Counted from the first letter of the stretch, positions 43,201 to 51,606 are shown. The stretch: DNA of 64,000 bases from Anaerostipes sp. MSJ-23 (GCF_018918155.1 NZ_JAHLPY010000002.1:1-64000); one strand, 5' to 3'. Numbers and translations: made by a program. The notes: a model not told the origin generated them from the letters alone.

Positions 43201-44934
43201 TATGCAAGATATTTTTGGATTCATCCATCCTTAAGAAAAAATCCTCCGACGACGACAACGATTCCAGAATGCGAAAACGGATCATGGAAGAAGATAGAAC
43301 TTAGCAGTTCACTTGATAGAGATAGCAGTGGTAAAAAATATAGCTGTATTGCCTATTATAATCCTGAGACTAGAAAAATACGTATTGCGGTTGATAATTT
43401 ACAAAGAGATGGAAATAAAGATGAAAGATCTCTGGAATTTCAGCTGGTGACAAAAGTTACAGATTCTCAAGTTTTACTAGATGGAATACAAAAGGAATTT
43501 GTGAATGCCATGACGGTTATGACAGAGTCAGGAAATACAGTTTCTACAAGTACAGCTACAGCAAATATTAAAAAAACGAGCATTCAAAAGACAAAACAGG
43601 ACGTCAAAGATGGGAAATTACCATTTACAATTACAGTGAATGAACTAGGAGAAGATTTATTAAAAAATGGAGATCAAATAACACTAGTAGACGAAATGCA
43701 AAAACCACTTCGTTTTGATCCAGATTCTGTACAAGTAAGAGACAAAAATGGAAAAGTACTTACTGGTATTTCACCCAAAATTGAAACAACAAATAATGGT
43801 GAAAAGATGAGTCTTACAATTCCTGATAATGAAAAATTAACGATTACTTATAATGCAACATTAAATGCTGCGCCAGATACGGATATTTCAGTCAATAATA
43901 AGGCATATTGGTTTGGACATAGGAATGATATTGCTAAGATCGAAAATGAGACCATCCGGTATCATGTAGAATCTTATGCAGGATCTACTACAAAGCCAGG
44001 ATTAAAAGTAAAAAAAGTGGATAAAGATAATACGTCAAAGGTATTGGAAGGGGCTACTTTTATTATACAGAAAGTAACGTATGATTCCTTGAAAAAAGAG
44101 TGGGTGGCTGCACAAAACGCACCAATTTATAAGAATACGACCGATGCTTCGGGACTTGCAACCTTTGGAAAAAACGAATCGCTCGAATATAATACGGTTT
44201 ATTGTTTGAGAGAGACAAAGGCTCCATCAGGTTATATGCTGGATTCCACGCCACGCTATTTTGCTATTGCACAAAAAACCGGGCCTAAAGGGCAGGAAAC
44301 TTATCCAGCAGATTTAAAACAATGGGAAGATGAAGGAGTGGATGTCTACTATCTTGGTGCTACATATCAGTGTACCATGTATAATTCCAGGGGAGTTGTT
44401 AACGTAGAAAAACAATTTATTGATGTAAAGGGAAATCCAATAACTGGAAAAGAAATTCCAAATGTGACTTGTTCTTTTGCGATTTATGAAGATAAAGGAA
44501 AAAATGCAGATTACTCTAAAGAGAAAAAATTACATATTTTGCAAATAACAAGTAATCATGGTCAGATTTCTTATAAATTAGATGGAGTTCATACAGATAA
44601 ACCACAATTTAGTCAGCTCTCTGTAGGCGGGAAATTCTGTATTTTTGAATTGGATCAGAATGGAAATCCAGTGACGAAAAGTGGTATAAGGTATCAACCA
44701 ACAGATACGATTGGCTTTGAAGTTTTATATAATGGTGGATGGAAATCTTATGTTATAAGGGATGATGGAACTTCAGAAAATGTAGAGATCACAAATCGTT
44801 ATTATACTCATATTGATACAACCGTGAATACTGGTGTATGGAATGAGCATTTATGGATATATCTTTGTATGATTGCTGTTGCTATTCTTGTGGCAGTGCC
44901 AGTAATTTATCGAAGGATAAGGAGGCGATATTGA
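40240..44934 (+). CDS. large cell-wall-anchored pilus tip adhesin (Cpa-like position)
   Basis: A 1564-residue surface protein. A signal peptide with a hydrophobic core covers residues about 8-29 (cleavage near TLASS). The bulk consists of repeated beta-rich, isopeptide-type adhesin domains with phrases such as GGTLTYKLP, KVTYRVRVTEG-like and EWRMKINY. A CnaB/SpaA-like domain lies at about residues 1250-1345 (LKVKKVDKDNTSKVLEGATF to YCLRETKAPSGYM), and another follows at 1385-1490. The C-terminus is a sorting signal: VNTG, a hydrophobic segment, then RRIRRRY. The motif lacks the LPxTG proline but resembles the QVPTG/VPPTG signals of class-B-sortase pili. First gene of the pilus operon; no thioester signature was recognised by eye. 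Confidence 0.82.
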   Translation: MNRIGKKLMIVLVSICMITSIVHPYMTLASSENLQKSSVEIDSFIQSATIEYQSEKEWIKIDDQTKNISADARLKTTIHYDDIDAKMLIENGGTLTYKLPQLFKDSTVANNTIQDADHNTVGTISIDENTRTVKLKFEESFLQQDEDEHKKINGNFTVYSKADTEQIKKNPEQNVVIGNTTIHLNFEENSDARLGELNVLKTSPEYSEEGGKAYLTYTLIVSTGNDPMPDVKITDYFLQNEKYVDGYVGVSGTQTATKHEENTDNIPYECGESAESYTSSVYLGNSNADKSKVPEPAGDHVNGTGTLVWDIGNMGANQTRKLKYKVKLKDSYIGIQSRGTITNHAKAFSKSYEHKESSSEFTPSAGMYLKKTAGAYQADPSGNGGTITYTVYMKANKDNTYTLKNVKLYDNFMDYNTDKKLFPYMSYESDSFKLYEGSTAKEENLLEIPKNKHEGKSNPSIVSDGKSVCKFDFYVGDLKPGEERVVTYRVRVTEGIFALSNDEIKLRNRAAVYSDDTAEGGNVRFNGYNNEKSIGKKMWDRKLQSESMKESQTINIPQSDSVYNSSMNTISPSSRSFTIPSGSYKYQVVVNETGDWDVSSSIFGDQLANNYLAYQGYLKIDYYESGLSTQPSTDKEAAEQFAKKEPSQTVWIDIHNQEKFSLSPKMFQQEHKKGAYLLTYYATPRNTEDVSQVSSGNSFTLGGTVIGPGGTSISMSGVRVEISVIIEGGNKFEAKKQGWYFDPTKTAGDWRNGSLYWVIEASGEEIPEGTVFRDEPDRTSAWNRHLLRKSSMVGVYIGKIPEGKDFHEYFGTVNDLSNDAQLRKLSGNELNGGQLPSDSDYQWSATNTAADITLKKSIKLQQGEHLYIVLRTAPDRSISLRDGVRYDNELLTKDHNASDYVSQQKVSLWSAGGGNNFKEVAGVYERDTDGKWTTKQSYNGNNYGKLLTNQIKDPGTYIEWRMKINYIGNLSGKVIVEDQLPEGLDFTYARYFWIHPSLRKNPPTTTTIPECENGSWKKIELSSSLDRDSSGKKYSCIAYYNPETRKIRIAVDNLQRDGNKDERSLEFQLVTKVTDSQVLLDGIQKEFVNAMTVMTESGNTVSTSTATANIKKTSIQKTKQDVKDGKLPFTITVNELGEDLLKNGDQITLVDEMQKPLRFDPDSVQVRDKNGKVLTGISPKIETTNNGEKMSLTIPDNEKLTITYNATLNAAPDTDISVNNKAYWFGHRNDIAKIENETIRYHVESYAGSTTKPGLKVKKVDKDNTSKVLEGATFIIQKVTYDSLKKEWVAAQNAPIYKNTTDASGLATFGKNESLEYNTVYCLRETKAPSGYMLDSTPRYFAIAQKTGPKGQETYPADLKQWEDEGVDVYYLGATYQCTMYNSRGVVNVEKQFIDVKGNPITGKEIPNVTCSFAIYEDKGKNADYSKEKKLHILQITSNHGQISYKLDGVHTDKPQFSQLSVGGKFCIFELDQNGNPVTKSGIRYQPTDTIGFEVLYNGGWKSYVIRDDGTSENVEITNRYYTHIDTTVNTGVWNEHLWIYLCMIAVAILVAVPVIYRRIRRRY

Positions 44935-45134
44935 TGAGTGATCCTGGAAAAAAACATCAAGATCAGATTGCTCAATGGTTGAAGAAAGTGAAGTTTAAAA
45001 GAAAAATAATTGGTGGAGTTAATGAAGCAGATGTCTGGAAAAAAATTGGACAACTTGATGAAAAATACCAGGCAGCATTACATGATCAGAAAATTTATTA
45101 TGAAGCTTTGCTTGAGGAAGCCAGAAAAAATTGA
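44934..45134 (+). CDS. 66-residue conserved-looking protein in the pilus operon
   Basis: A small, charged, soluble protein without signal or membrane segment. It includes FKRKIIGGVNEADVWKKIG, then a coiled-coil-like tail LDEKYQAALHDQKIYYEALL. The GGVNEADVW block resembles the start of DivIVA-like domains, which begin with F-rich GGYDxxxV motifs. The ATG overlaps the TGA of the adhesin gene by one base, and AGGAGG precedes it. The open frame from 44853 inside the adhesin is rejected. It might position the assembly machinery, but that is inference only. Confidence 0.65.
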   Translation: MSDPGKKHQDQIAQWLKKVKFKRKIIGGVNEADVWKKIGQLDEKYQAALHDQKIYYEALLEEARKN

Positions 45135-45151
45135 AAGGCGGTGAGTGATCT

Positions 45152-45700
45152 TTGAAGAAAAAAAGAACATTAGTAACACCGCAGAGCGTGATAAAGAAAA
45201 GAAGACAACAGGTTCTTCTACGGCAAGAGTATATGATGTTAATTCTGCGAGCAATATTTTTTATTCTTGCAATCTATATTTTCTTTACGAAAATTTTATG
45301 TTTTGTGAGAGTTGAAGGAACACAGATGTTTCCGGCATTAAAAGATGGAGATTTAACATTATGTTATAGTTTGCCACAACAATATCGCAGTAATGATATT
45401 ATTGTGTATGAACAAAACGGACAAAACCACTTTGGAAGAATTATTTCTGTTGGAGGAAATGATGTCAATATTGATGGAAGTGGAGATGTAAAAATTAATG
45501 GAATATCTGAGGGCGGAGAAATTGTTTACTCTACTTATAAAAAGGGTAGTATTTCTTATCCATATCATGTTCCACAAGATAGTGTTTTTGTTATGGGAGA
45601 TTATCGCAAGGAGACAAAAGATAGTCGCAGTTATGGAGCAATTGCAAAGACACAGATTAAAGGAAAAGTATTAACAATTCTAAGAAGACGAGGATTGTAA
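45152..45700 (+). CDS. SipA-like signal peptidase homologue lacking the catalytic dyad
   Basis: A 182-residue type I signal peptidase (S26) fold protein with one membrane segment (residues about 30-50). Box B should read G-x-SM-x-P; here it is VEGTQMFPALKDGD, so the nucleophilic serine is replaced by Q58 (codon CAG). Box D should have KR; here it is HFGRIISVGG, so the general-base lysine is G95. Box E (GDYRKETKDSRSYGAI, residues about 149-164) is kept. The streptococcal pilus protein SipA has lost the same two residues (to Asp and Gly) and works as an assembly factor. The start is a TTG after AAAGGCGGTGAG. It sits directly before the major pilin, as sipA does. Confidence 0.82.
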   Translation: MKKKRTLVTPQSVIKKRRQQVLLRQEYMMLILRAIFFILAIYIFFTKILCFVRVEGTQMFPALKDGDLTLCYSLPQQYRSNDIIVYEQNGQNHFGRIISVGGNDVNIDGSGDVKINGISEGGEIVYSTYKKGSISYPYHVPQDSVFVMGDYRKETKDSRSYGAIAKTQIKGKVLTILRRRGL

Positions 45701-45746
45701 ATATAGATGAAAAAAGCAAATATAAAGAAACAAAGGAGTTATTATC

Positions 45747-46871
45747 ATGAATAGGAAAAAGATTTTGACATTTTTACTAGCAATTGTTATGGCATTTGGA
45801 AGTAATCTAGGGAATCTAAAAACTGTGAAAGCCGATGAACCGCAAACACAAGGGACAGCATACACATTTATTAAACAGTATTATTTAAAGGCCGGAGACA
45901 GTACAACAGCAAAAAATCCAGCAGAGACATTTTTGTTTGGAATTAACGGAAGTAGTGAAGAGGGAAGTGTTGGAAAAGCAATTTTATGTAAAGTTGGAAA
46001 AACAAAGTATAATGATGAATCACATCAAATGTTAGATGTAGAAACAATGGAAAAAAAGGATGAAATTCCTGAAAGTATTAAAAAAATAAGTATTGGTTCT
46101 GTATCATTTGATGAAGGTAGTGTTAAGACAGAAGGGATACAAAAAGAGGTAACAATTACAGTTCCAGATGTATCTCAGTATCCAAGTACTGGATATTATT
46201 TTTATAAGTTTAAAGAAGTACAGGGGGATACTGCAGGAGTTACATATAATGATGAGGAATATCTTGTCCGTGTAGCGGTTCACTATAACAATGAAAATAA
46301 ACTTGAGATTGCTAACGTAAAACTGTTTAATGGAAATGTATTGAAAGTTACTGGACTTCAAAATAGTTATTCTGCAGGAAGATTGATGGTTCAGAAAGTT
46401 GTAACTGGTAATATGTCTAATCGAAACGATGAATTTAATGTCAAGGTTACATTTACAGCTCCGCAGGGCAAAAAAATAAAACTTCCAATTGAAGCAAAAT
46501 CTGAAGAAAATTCGGTTGGTGATGTCCAGTGGGAAGGTAATGAGCAACATAAAACTGCAACTTTTAAAGTAAAAGCAGGAACAAAGACTGTGTTTACCAA
46601 TATTCCAGAAGGAGTTACTTATAAAGTAGAAGAACAAAAAGCTTCAGGTTATGATGATCCAGTTTATAAGACAAATTCAAAAGAGAATGAAAATTATGGA
46701 ACGATTACTGGAGGAACAGCAGATGAAGTTATAATTAGAAATAATAAAAGTACACAAATTGATACCGGGGTATTTATGACAAATCTGCCATATTTGCTTG
46801 TCCTTGCAGCAGCAGTTGTTGGTTTTGTTCTATTCTTTTTGAATAAAAGACATCACATGGATGAGGAATAA
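45747..46871 (+). CDS. major pilin, FctA/Spy0128-like
   Basis: 374 residues. A signal peptide (residues 4-29, ending VKADE) is followed by two isopeptide-type pilin domains: the first ends in PSTGYYFYKFKEVQGD and GVTYNDEEYLVRVAV (the Spy0128/FctA motif with the conserved E), and the second starts AGRLMVQKVVTGNM with FNVKVTF and ends YKVEEQKASGY. The sorting signal is QIDTGVF, then a hydrophobic stretch and KRHHMDEE. Lysine near each domain start and glutamate near each end would form internal isopeptide bonds. CAAAGGAG precedes the ATG. It is polymerised, presumably, by the sortase encoded next. Confidence 0.85.
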   Translation: MNRKKILTFLLAIVMAFGSNLGNLKTVKADEPQTQGTAYTFIKQYYLKAGDSTTAKNPAETFLFGINGSSEEGSVGKAILCKVGKTKYNDESHQMLDVETMEKKDEIPESIKKISIGSVSFDEGSVKTEGIQKEVTITVPDVSQYPSTGYYFYKFKEVQGDTAGVTYNDEEYLVRVAVHYNNENKLEIANVKLFNGNVLKVTGLQNSYSAGRLMVQKVVTGNMSNRNDEFNVKVTFTAPQGKKIKLPIEAKSEENSVGDVQWEGNEQHKTATFKVKAGTKTVFTNIPEGVTYKVEEQKASGYDDPVYKTNSKENENYGTITGGTADEVIIRNNKSTQIDTGVFMTNLPYLLVLAAAVVGFVLFFLNKRHHMDEE

Positions 46872-46879
46872 TCAATAAA

Positions 46880-47620
46880 ATGGGAAAGAAAATGCTTCGT
46901 ATCCTGAATTGGATTTTAAATAGATTGATTGTGATTGTTCTTTTAATGGCTGTTTTATATAGCATTTATTCTTTATGGGATAACAATCAGTTTTATCAGG
47001 AAGGGCTTGATCTTAAAGTAAAGCTTCGTAATTTAAAACCGAAAGGAAGGAAGCCGTCTTTTGATGAACTTCGTAAAATAAATCCGGACGTTGTAGCATG
47101 GATTACATTAGATGGAACAAAGATCGATGAACCAATCGTACAGGGAAAAGATAACATGGAATATTTGAATAAAAATGTCTATGGAAAATATTCTATGGCA
47201 GGAACTGTTTTTCTTGATCATCGTTGTAGCAAGAATTTTCAGGATCCGTATTCGATTGTATATGGCCATCACATGGAGAAGCATTTAATGTTTGGAGATT
47301 TGGATTTATATCAGAAACCAGATTTTATACAAAAGCACCATACAGGAATATTGATGATTCCAGGTAAAAAATATCCTGTTCATATATTTGCTTCGATGCT
47401 TGTGAAGTCTACGGACTCTTATATTTTTGATCCTAACTTGTACCAGTCCAATAAGAGCAAATTTTTGAGTTATGTTGAAAAAAAGTCTATTTGGGTGCAG
47501 GATGGTGTTTTAAAAACATTAGAAAATACAGGTTCTCAATATTCAGTATTGGCACTTAGTACTTGTTTTTCAACAGGAGATGACCGAACAGTTGTACTTG
47601 CATGGTATCAAAAAAAGTAA
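46880..47620 (+). CDS. class B sortase (pilus polymerase, SrtC2-like)
   Basis: 246 residues with an N-terminal membrane anchor (about 10-33). The catalytic histidine lies in IVYGHHMEKHLMFGDL (near residue 130), the cysteine in LALSTCFSTGDDR and the arginine in the same motif (near 225-234). WITLDGTKIDEPIVQGKDN is the class B start. Class B enzymes build pili in group A streptococcal FCT-3 loci (SrtC2), and the gene order here is the same. It would join pilins through the VxTG-type signals. The start follows the pilin stop by 8 bases with weak spacing. Confidence 0.88.
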   Translation: MGKKMLRILNWILNRLIVIVLLMAVLYSIYSLWDNNQFYQEGLDLKVKLRNLKPKGRKPSFDELRKINPDVVAWITLDGTKIDEPIVQGKDNMEYLNKNVYGKYSMAGTVFLDHRCSKNFQDPYSIVYGHHMEKHLMFGDLDLYQKPDFIQKHHTGILMIPGKKYPVHIFASMLVKSTDSYIFDPNLYQSNKSKFLSYVEKKSIWVQDGVLKTLENTGSQYSVLALSTCFSTGDDRTVVLAWYQKK

Positions 47621-47650
47621 ATTAATAAACAGAAAGGAGTAGCCGAAAAA

Positions 47651-48331
47651 ATGAAAAAAATATGTGTTGCGCTTCTGGTGGCAGTATTTTTTATGATTCA
47701 TGGTGTTTTCGGAGTTTTTGGAAATACTTCCGTTGGTTTTTCTCTTCCTTTCAGTTATCAGTGGGGATCTGGAGGACTAATACGTGGACTAAAATATCAA
47801 GTCTGTTTGAACACATCTCAGTCAGAGGCACCGATGCCGAAAGGAAGTAGCAATAGGCAATACATTATGGAACTTTCTGAAAAAGAAACAAAGGCATCGT
47901 TACCAGAAATTGTTTATACACAGCCTGGAGATTATAAATATGATGTGCAATTAGTTAGGGAAAATCAAAGAATCGTACAAAGTTATCATATTCATATACA
48001 AGTATTGAGACAAAAAAATGGGAATCTTTCTATTGTTCAAACCATTGGTAATGAAAAAGGGAAAAAAGTAATTTCAATAACGTTTAAGGATCCTGCAGTA
48101 GTTAAACCAGGCAACAACCATGGAAAAGATAATAAGAAATATAATGTAAAACATGACTCGAAACATCATAATATAAAACATGACAAAAAAAATAATAGAA
48201 AAAATAGCGGGAAATCATCAAAAACTGTTAAAACAGGAGATGATAGAAGTGTTGAATTTTATCTTATGGTATGCGTAGTTTCGTTATTTATGCTTTTGTT
48301 AATCGGGAAAAACTGGAAAAATAAAAAATAG
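47651..48331 (+). CDS. minor/base pilin, FctB-like
   Basis: 226 residues: signal peptide (residues 4-24), one pilin-type domain (VGFSLPFSYQW ... YTQPGDYKYDVQLVREN with the FctA-like end motif), a Lys/His/Asn-rich linker (about 160-195, with repeated KHD and KK) and a C-terminal sorting signal TVKTGDD, hydrophobic stretch, KNWKNKK. Its small size and last position match FctB, the streptococcal pilus base that is attached to the cell wall. The basic linker would suit insertion in the peptidoglycan layer, taking the place of the proline-rich tail of FctB. AAAGGAG precedes the ATG, and a terminator follows. Confidence 0.78.
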   Translation: MKKICVALLVAVFFMIHGVFGVFGNTSVGFSLPFSYQWGSGGLIRGLKYQVCLNTSQSEAPMPKGSSNRQYIMELSEKETKASLPEIVYTQPGDYKYDVQLVRENQRIVQSYHIHIQVLRQKNGNLSIVQTIGNEKGKKVISITFKDPAVVKPGNNHGKDNKKYNVKHDSKHHNIKHDKKNNRKNSGKSSKTVKTGDDRSVEFYLMVCVVSLFMLLLIGKNWKNKK

Positions 48332-48333
48332 CA

Positions 48334-48371
48334 AAAAACACTGTAATAAATGATTTTGTTACAGTGTTTTT
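48334..48371 (+). terminator. terminator of the pilus operon
   Basis: AAAAACACTGTAA and TTACAGTGTTTTT form a 13-bp stem around an 11-12 base loop, followed by CTTTTTG. Confidence 0.88.
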
Positions 48372-48451
48372 CTTTTTGTTTCTCTTAAAAAATTAATAGT
48401 ATTTTTTAAGAGAAAGTGATAAGATACTTTCAGAAGAAAGGCAGGAGAATT

Positions 48452-49228
48452 ATGGGAAGACGTAAATTTGTTTTTTTTGATGTAGATGGTACATTGGCTG
48501 CAGGACGTCCAGGACAGCAATATGTTCCGGAATCCACAAAGCTTGCGTTAAAAAAATTAAGAGAAAACGGACATTTTTTAGCAATTGCAACAGGTAGAAG
48601 TCATGCAATGGCTCTGCAGATGATGCAGGATCTTGGGTTTCATAATATGGTGCATGATGGAGGAAATGGAATTACAATTGATGATCAGTTGGTTTTTATT
48701 GAACCGTTAGATCGTAAAAAATGTATCAAACTAATCAATGAGTGCAAAGAGAATGGAATTTTATGGGGAATTTCGCCATATGATACAACATATCGACTTG
48801 TTCCGGATGAACGATTTTATGAATTTACACATGACGTTTATATGGATACAAAAGTAAAAGAGGGTTTGGATCCGGAAGACTATGAAAATATTTATAAAGT
48901 TTATATAGCATGCTATAGTCCCAAAGAAGAACGATTGCAAACATTAAATGAGCTACCATGGTGTAGATTTCATAAGGAATATTTATTTGTAGAGCCAGCC
49001 AATAAAGAGAAGGGAATCAAATCTATGGTTGATCATCTTGGTGGAGATTATAAGGACGTTGTTGTATTTGGTGATGCAAAGAATGATTTAAGTATGTTTT
49101 GTGATGAGTGGATATCGATTGCTATGGGTAATGCAATTGATGAATTAAAACAAAAGGCAGATTATGTTACAACGGATGTCACAGAAGATGGTATTTATCA
49201 TGCATGCAAGCATTTTGGGTGGATTTAA
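48452..49228 (+). CDS. HAD-superfamily (Cof-type) hydrolase
   Basis: 258 residues. The catalytic motif FFDVDGTLA (D at about residues 8 and 10), AIATGRS near residue 45 (motif II), the lysine motif in EPANKEKGIKSMVDHLGG, and VVVFGDAKNDLSMF near 205 (motif III/IV) are the Cof/YbiV-type phosphatase pattern. It dephosphorylates sugar or cofactor phosphates; the substrate cannot be deduced. The start at 48452 follows GGCAGGAG, and the longer frame from 48416 is unsupported. Its last 50 bases overlap the 3' end of the HD gene on the opposite strand. Confidence 0.85.
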   Translation: MGRRKFVFFDVDGTLAAGRPGQQYVPESTKLALKKLRENGHFLAIATGRSHAMALQMMQDLGFHNMVHDGGNGITIDDQLVFIEPLDRKKCIKLINECKENGILWGISPYDTTYRLVPDERFYEFTHDVYMDTKVKEGLDPEDYENIYKVYIACYSPKEERLQTLNELPWCRFHKEYLFVEPANKEKGIKSMVDHLGGDYKDVVVFGDAKNDLSMFCDEWISIAMGNAIDELKQKADYVTTDVTEDGIYHACKHFGWI

Positions 49229-49694
49229 AATTTGTTTGTTTTTGCTTTTTGATGGAAAATCGAGCAGAGAAAGTTTCCTTTAAGGCGCAATATTTATCAG
49301 CAAGACAAACAATCCAAGCTTCTCGGTAGATTGGTGGTATTGGTGTTAAAGGAAACATATGACGCAAAATAATATTTTCTTCAATTTTATTAAGAGAAAA
49401 ATCTTCCTGAGCATTATGAAGGGCTTTTCGTGGATGAAAAAATCCGTGCAGGCGGTGGCTTTTGTCTTTTTCGTGCCAGTCATATAAGAAATAATCATGG
49501 AGCAGGGCACCACGAAGAAGGCAGTCTGTATCAACTTGAAATGGGAGCTTTTCTGCAATTCGAAGACTTATACAGGCAACATGGATACTATGTTCATAAA
49601 CAGATGTAGATCCGTGTTGACTGTATTTTTTTTCATCTAAAAATCGACTATTTTCTTCTAGGCTACGAATGAATATATCAAGATCTGTTTTCAC
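49179..49694 (-). CDS. HD-domain phosphohydrolase
   Basis: About 171 residues. SVYEHSIHVACISLRIAEKL, then GALLHDYFLYDW provides the H...HD motif, and the later HGFFHP and ILRHMFPLTPIP follow the usual HD-protein order. Members hydrolyse phosphoesters such as nucleotides. The preferred start is a GTG (residue 7 of the open frame) with GGGAG upstream. The last 17 codons run antisense into the end of the HAD gene, and this C-terminal tail (FKSTQNACMHDKYHLL) does not look conserved, so an original stop may have been lost. Confidence 0.75.
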   Translation of the reverse strand: MKTDLDIFIRSLEENSRFLDEKKYSQHGSTSVYEHSIHVACISLRIAEKLPFQVDTDCLLRGALLHDYFLYDWHEKDKSHRLHGFFHPRKALHNAQEDFSLNKIEENIILRHMFPLTPIPPIYREAWIVCLADKYCALKETFSARFSIKKQKQTNFKSTQNACMHDKYHLL

Positions 49695-49872
49695 GCTATC
49701 TTCTCCCTTCAAAAAATTTTTTTATTACCATCATTATACGAAAAATTTTCAAAAAAGAAAGAAAAAATTGCATATTTTTTGTGTATAGATTCTAGAGGAA
49801 ATGGATATTTGTCATATAAATAGTACGATGATATACTTGAATCATGAAGAAAAAAGAGAAGGAGAGAAAAAA

Positions 49873-51606
49873 ATGGGACGTTTGCTTGGATATTTAAAAA
49901 AGAATATGGTACAAGCAATATTGGCTCCATTATTTAAAATGTTGGAAGCCAGTTTTGAATTGTTTGTTCCGCTTGTTGTGGCTCGTATGATTGATATTGG
50001 TATTAAAAATCATGATATCAGTTATTGGGTTCGAATGGGTGGGGTTTTAATCTTACTCGGGGTTATTGGATTCGGTTTTTCTTTGACGGCACAATATTTT
50101 GCTGCAAAATCGGCCGTATCTGTTGGAAAGGCGATAAGGAGTGATTTATTTGCTCATATGAACACCTTTGCATATCAGGAAATTGATCAGATAGGGACAT
50201 CAACTCTAATCAATCGAATGAGTAATGATGTCAATCAGGTGCAAAATGGAGTGAATATGTTTTTGCGGCTATTTCTTCGTTCGCCGTTTGTCGTATTTGG
50301 TGCAATGGCAATGGCATTTGTTGTAGATGCAAAAGCAGCAATTTCTTTTGTTTATACGATTATTGCATTATTTATTGTCGTAGCATTGATTTTATGGATC
50401 ACTATGCCGCTGTATCGGAATGTGCAAAGGCAGATGGATAAGGTGTTAAAGACAACAAGAGAAAATCTATTAGGGATTCGTGTTATTCGTGCTTTTAATC
50501 AACAGGAAAATGAAAAACAGATGTTTGGGAAGGAAAGTCGTACCTTATATAAAAAGCAAATTCATGTTGGTAAAATTTCCGCATTATTAAATCCAGTTAC
50601 TTGTGTCATTATTAATTTGGGAATTGTAGCAATTTTATGGTCTGGAGGAAAACAGGTAAATGTTGGTGCTTTGACACAGGGACAAATTATTGCGCTAATT
50701 AATTATATGTCGCAGATTCTTGTAGAACTTGTGAAACTTGCAAATTTATTGATTTTGCTTTCTAGAGCAATGGCCAGCATGGATCGTATCAATCAGATTT
50801 TCGATGTTCATTCTTCTATGGAAGAAACTGGAGCTAGAAAGACAGATCCAAAAGAAGGAGAGCCAATTCTTTCTTTTGAAAATGTATCCTTTGCCTATCA
50901 TGGTTCTTCAAAAGAGACATTAAAGCAGTTTGATTTTCAAGTAAAAAAAGGAGAAACGATAGGGATTATTGGTGGTACTGGTTCTGGAAAAAGTACTTTA
51001 GTTCAGTTGATTCCACGTCTTTATGAGGTAAGTAGCGGAAAAATTTTGCTGGAAGGAAAAGACTTAAGAAAATTAGCACCAGAATTTATTCGGAAAAAGA
51101 TCGGTATGGTACCACAGAAAGCGATTTTATTTGAAGGATCATTGCGTAAAAATATGCAATGGGGGAAACAGGATGCGAGTGACGAGGAGATTTATCGAGC
51201 ATTGGATATTGCACAGGCAAGAGAATTTGTGGATGCAAAGAAAGAAGGACTTGATCTGAATATTGAACAGAATGGAGGAAATTTATCAGGTGGTCAGAAA
51301 CAGAGATTGACCATTGCAAGAGCTCTTGTTCGAGATCCGGATATTTTAATTCTTGATGATAGTGCATCAGCATTAGACTTTGCAACGGATGCAAAACTTC
51401 GAAAAGCAATTAAGGAAAATACAAATCATATGACAGTTTTTCTCGTATCTCAGAGAGTATCAACTATTCGCAATGCAGATCATATTCTTGTGCTGGATGA
51501 TGGAGAGCTTGTAGGAATCGGAACACATAAGCAATTATTAAAGGAAAATTCGGTTTATCAGGAAATCTGTGCATCCCAGATGTCAGGAGAGGAGGCTCTT
51601 TCATGA
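49873..51606 (+). CDS. ABC exporter half, degenerate-site subunit
   Basis: 577 residues: six-segment membrane domain (residues about 15-310), then an ATPase domain with Walker A GGTGSGKSTL (near 375), signature LSGGQKQRLTIARAL and Walker B ILILDDSASALD, where the catalytic glutamate is aspartate. The switch histidine is glutamine (VSQRVSTI). These two changes mark the degenerate-site subunit of heterodimeric exporters such as BmrC/LmrC types. AAGGAGAG precedes the ATG. Its stop overlaps the partner start (ATGA). Likely export of drugs or peptides/lipids. Confidence 0.88.
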   Translation: MGRLLGYLKKNMVQAILAPLFKMLEASFELFVPLVVARMIDIGIKNHDISYWVRMGGVLILLGVIGFGFSLTAQYFAAKSAVSVGKAIRSDLFAHMNTFAYQEIDQIGTSTLINRMSNDVNQVQNGVNMFLRLFLRSPFVVFGAMAMAFVVDAKAAISFVYTIIALFIVVALILWITMPLYRNVQRQMDKVLKTTRENLLGIRVIRAFNQQENEKQMFGKESRTLYKKQIHVGKISALLNPVTCVIINLGIVAILWSGGKQVNVGALTQGQIIALINYMSQILVELVKLANLLILLSRAMASMDRINQIFDVHSSMEETGARKTDPKEGEPILSFENVSFAYHGSSKETLKQFDFQVKKGETIGIIGGTGSGKSTLVQLIPRLYEVSSGKILLEGKDLRKLAPEFIRKKIGMVPQKAILFEGSLRKNMQWGKQDASDEEIYRALDIAQAREFVDAKKEGLDLNIEQNGGNLSGGQKQRLTIARALVRDPDILILDDSASALDFATDAKLRKAIKENTNHMTVFLVSQRVSTIRNADHILVLDDGELVGIGTHKQLLKENSVYQEICASQMSGEEALS

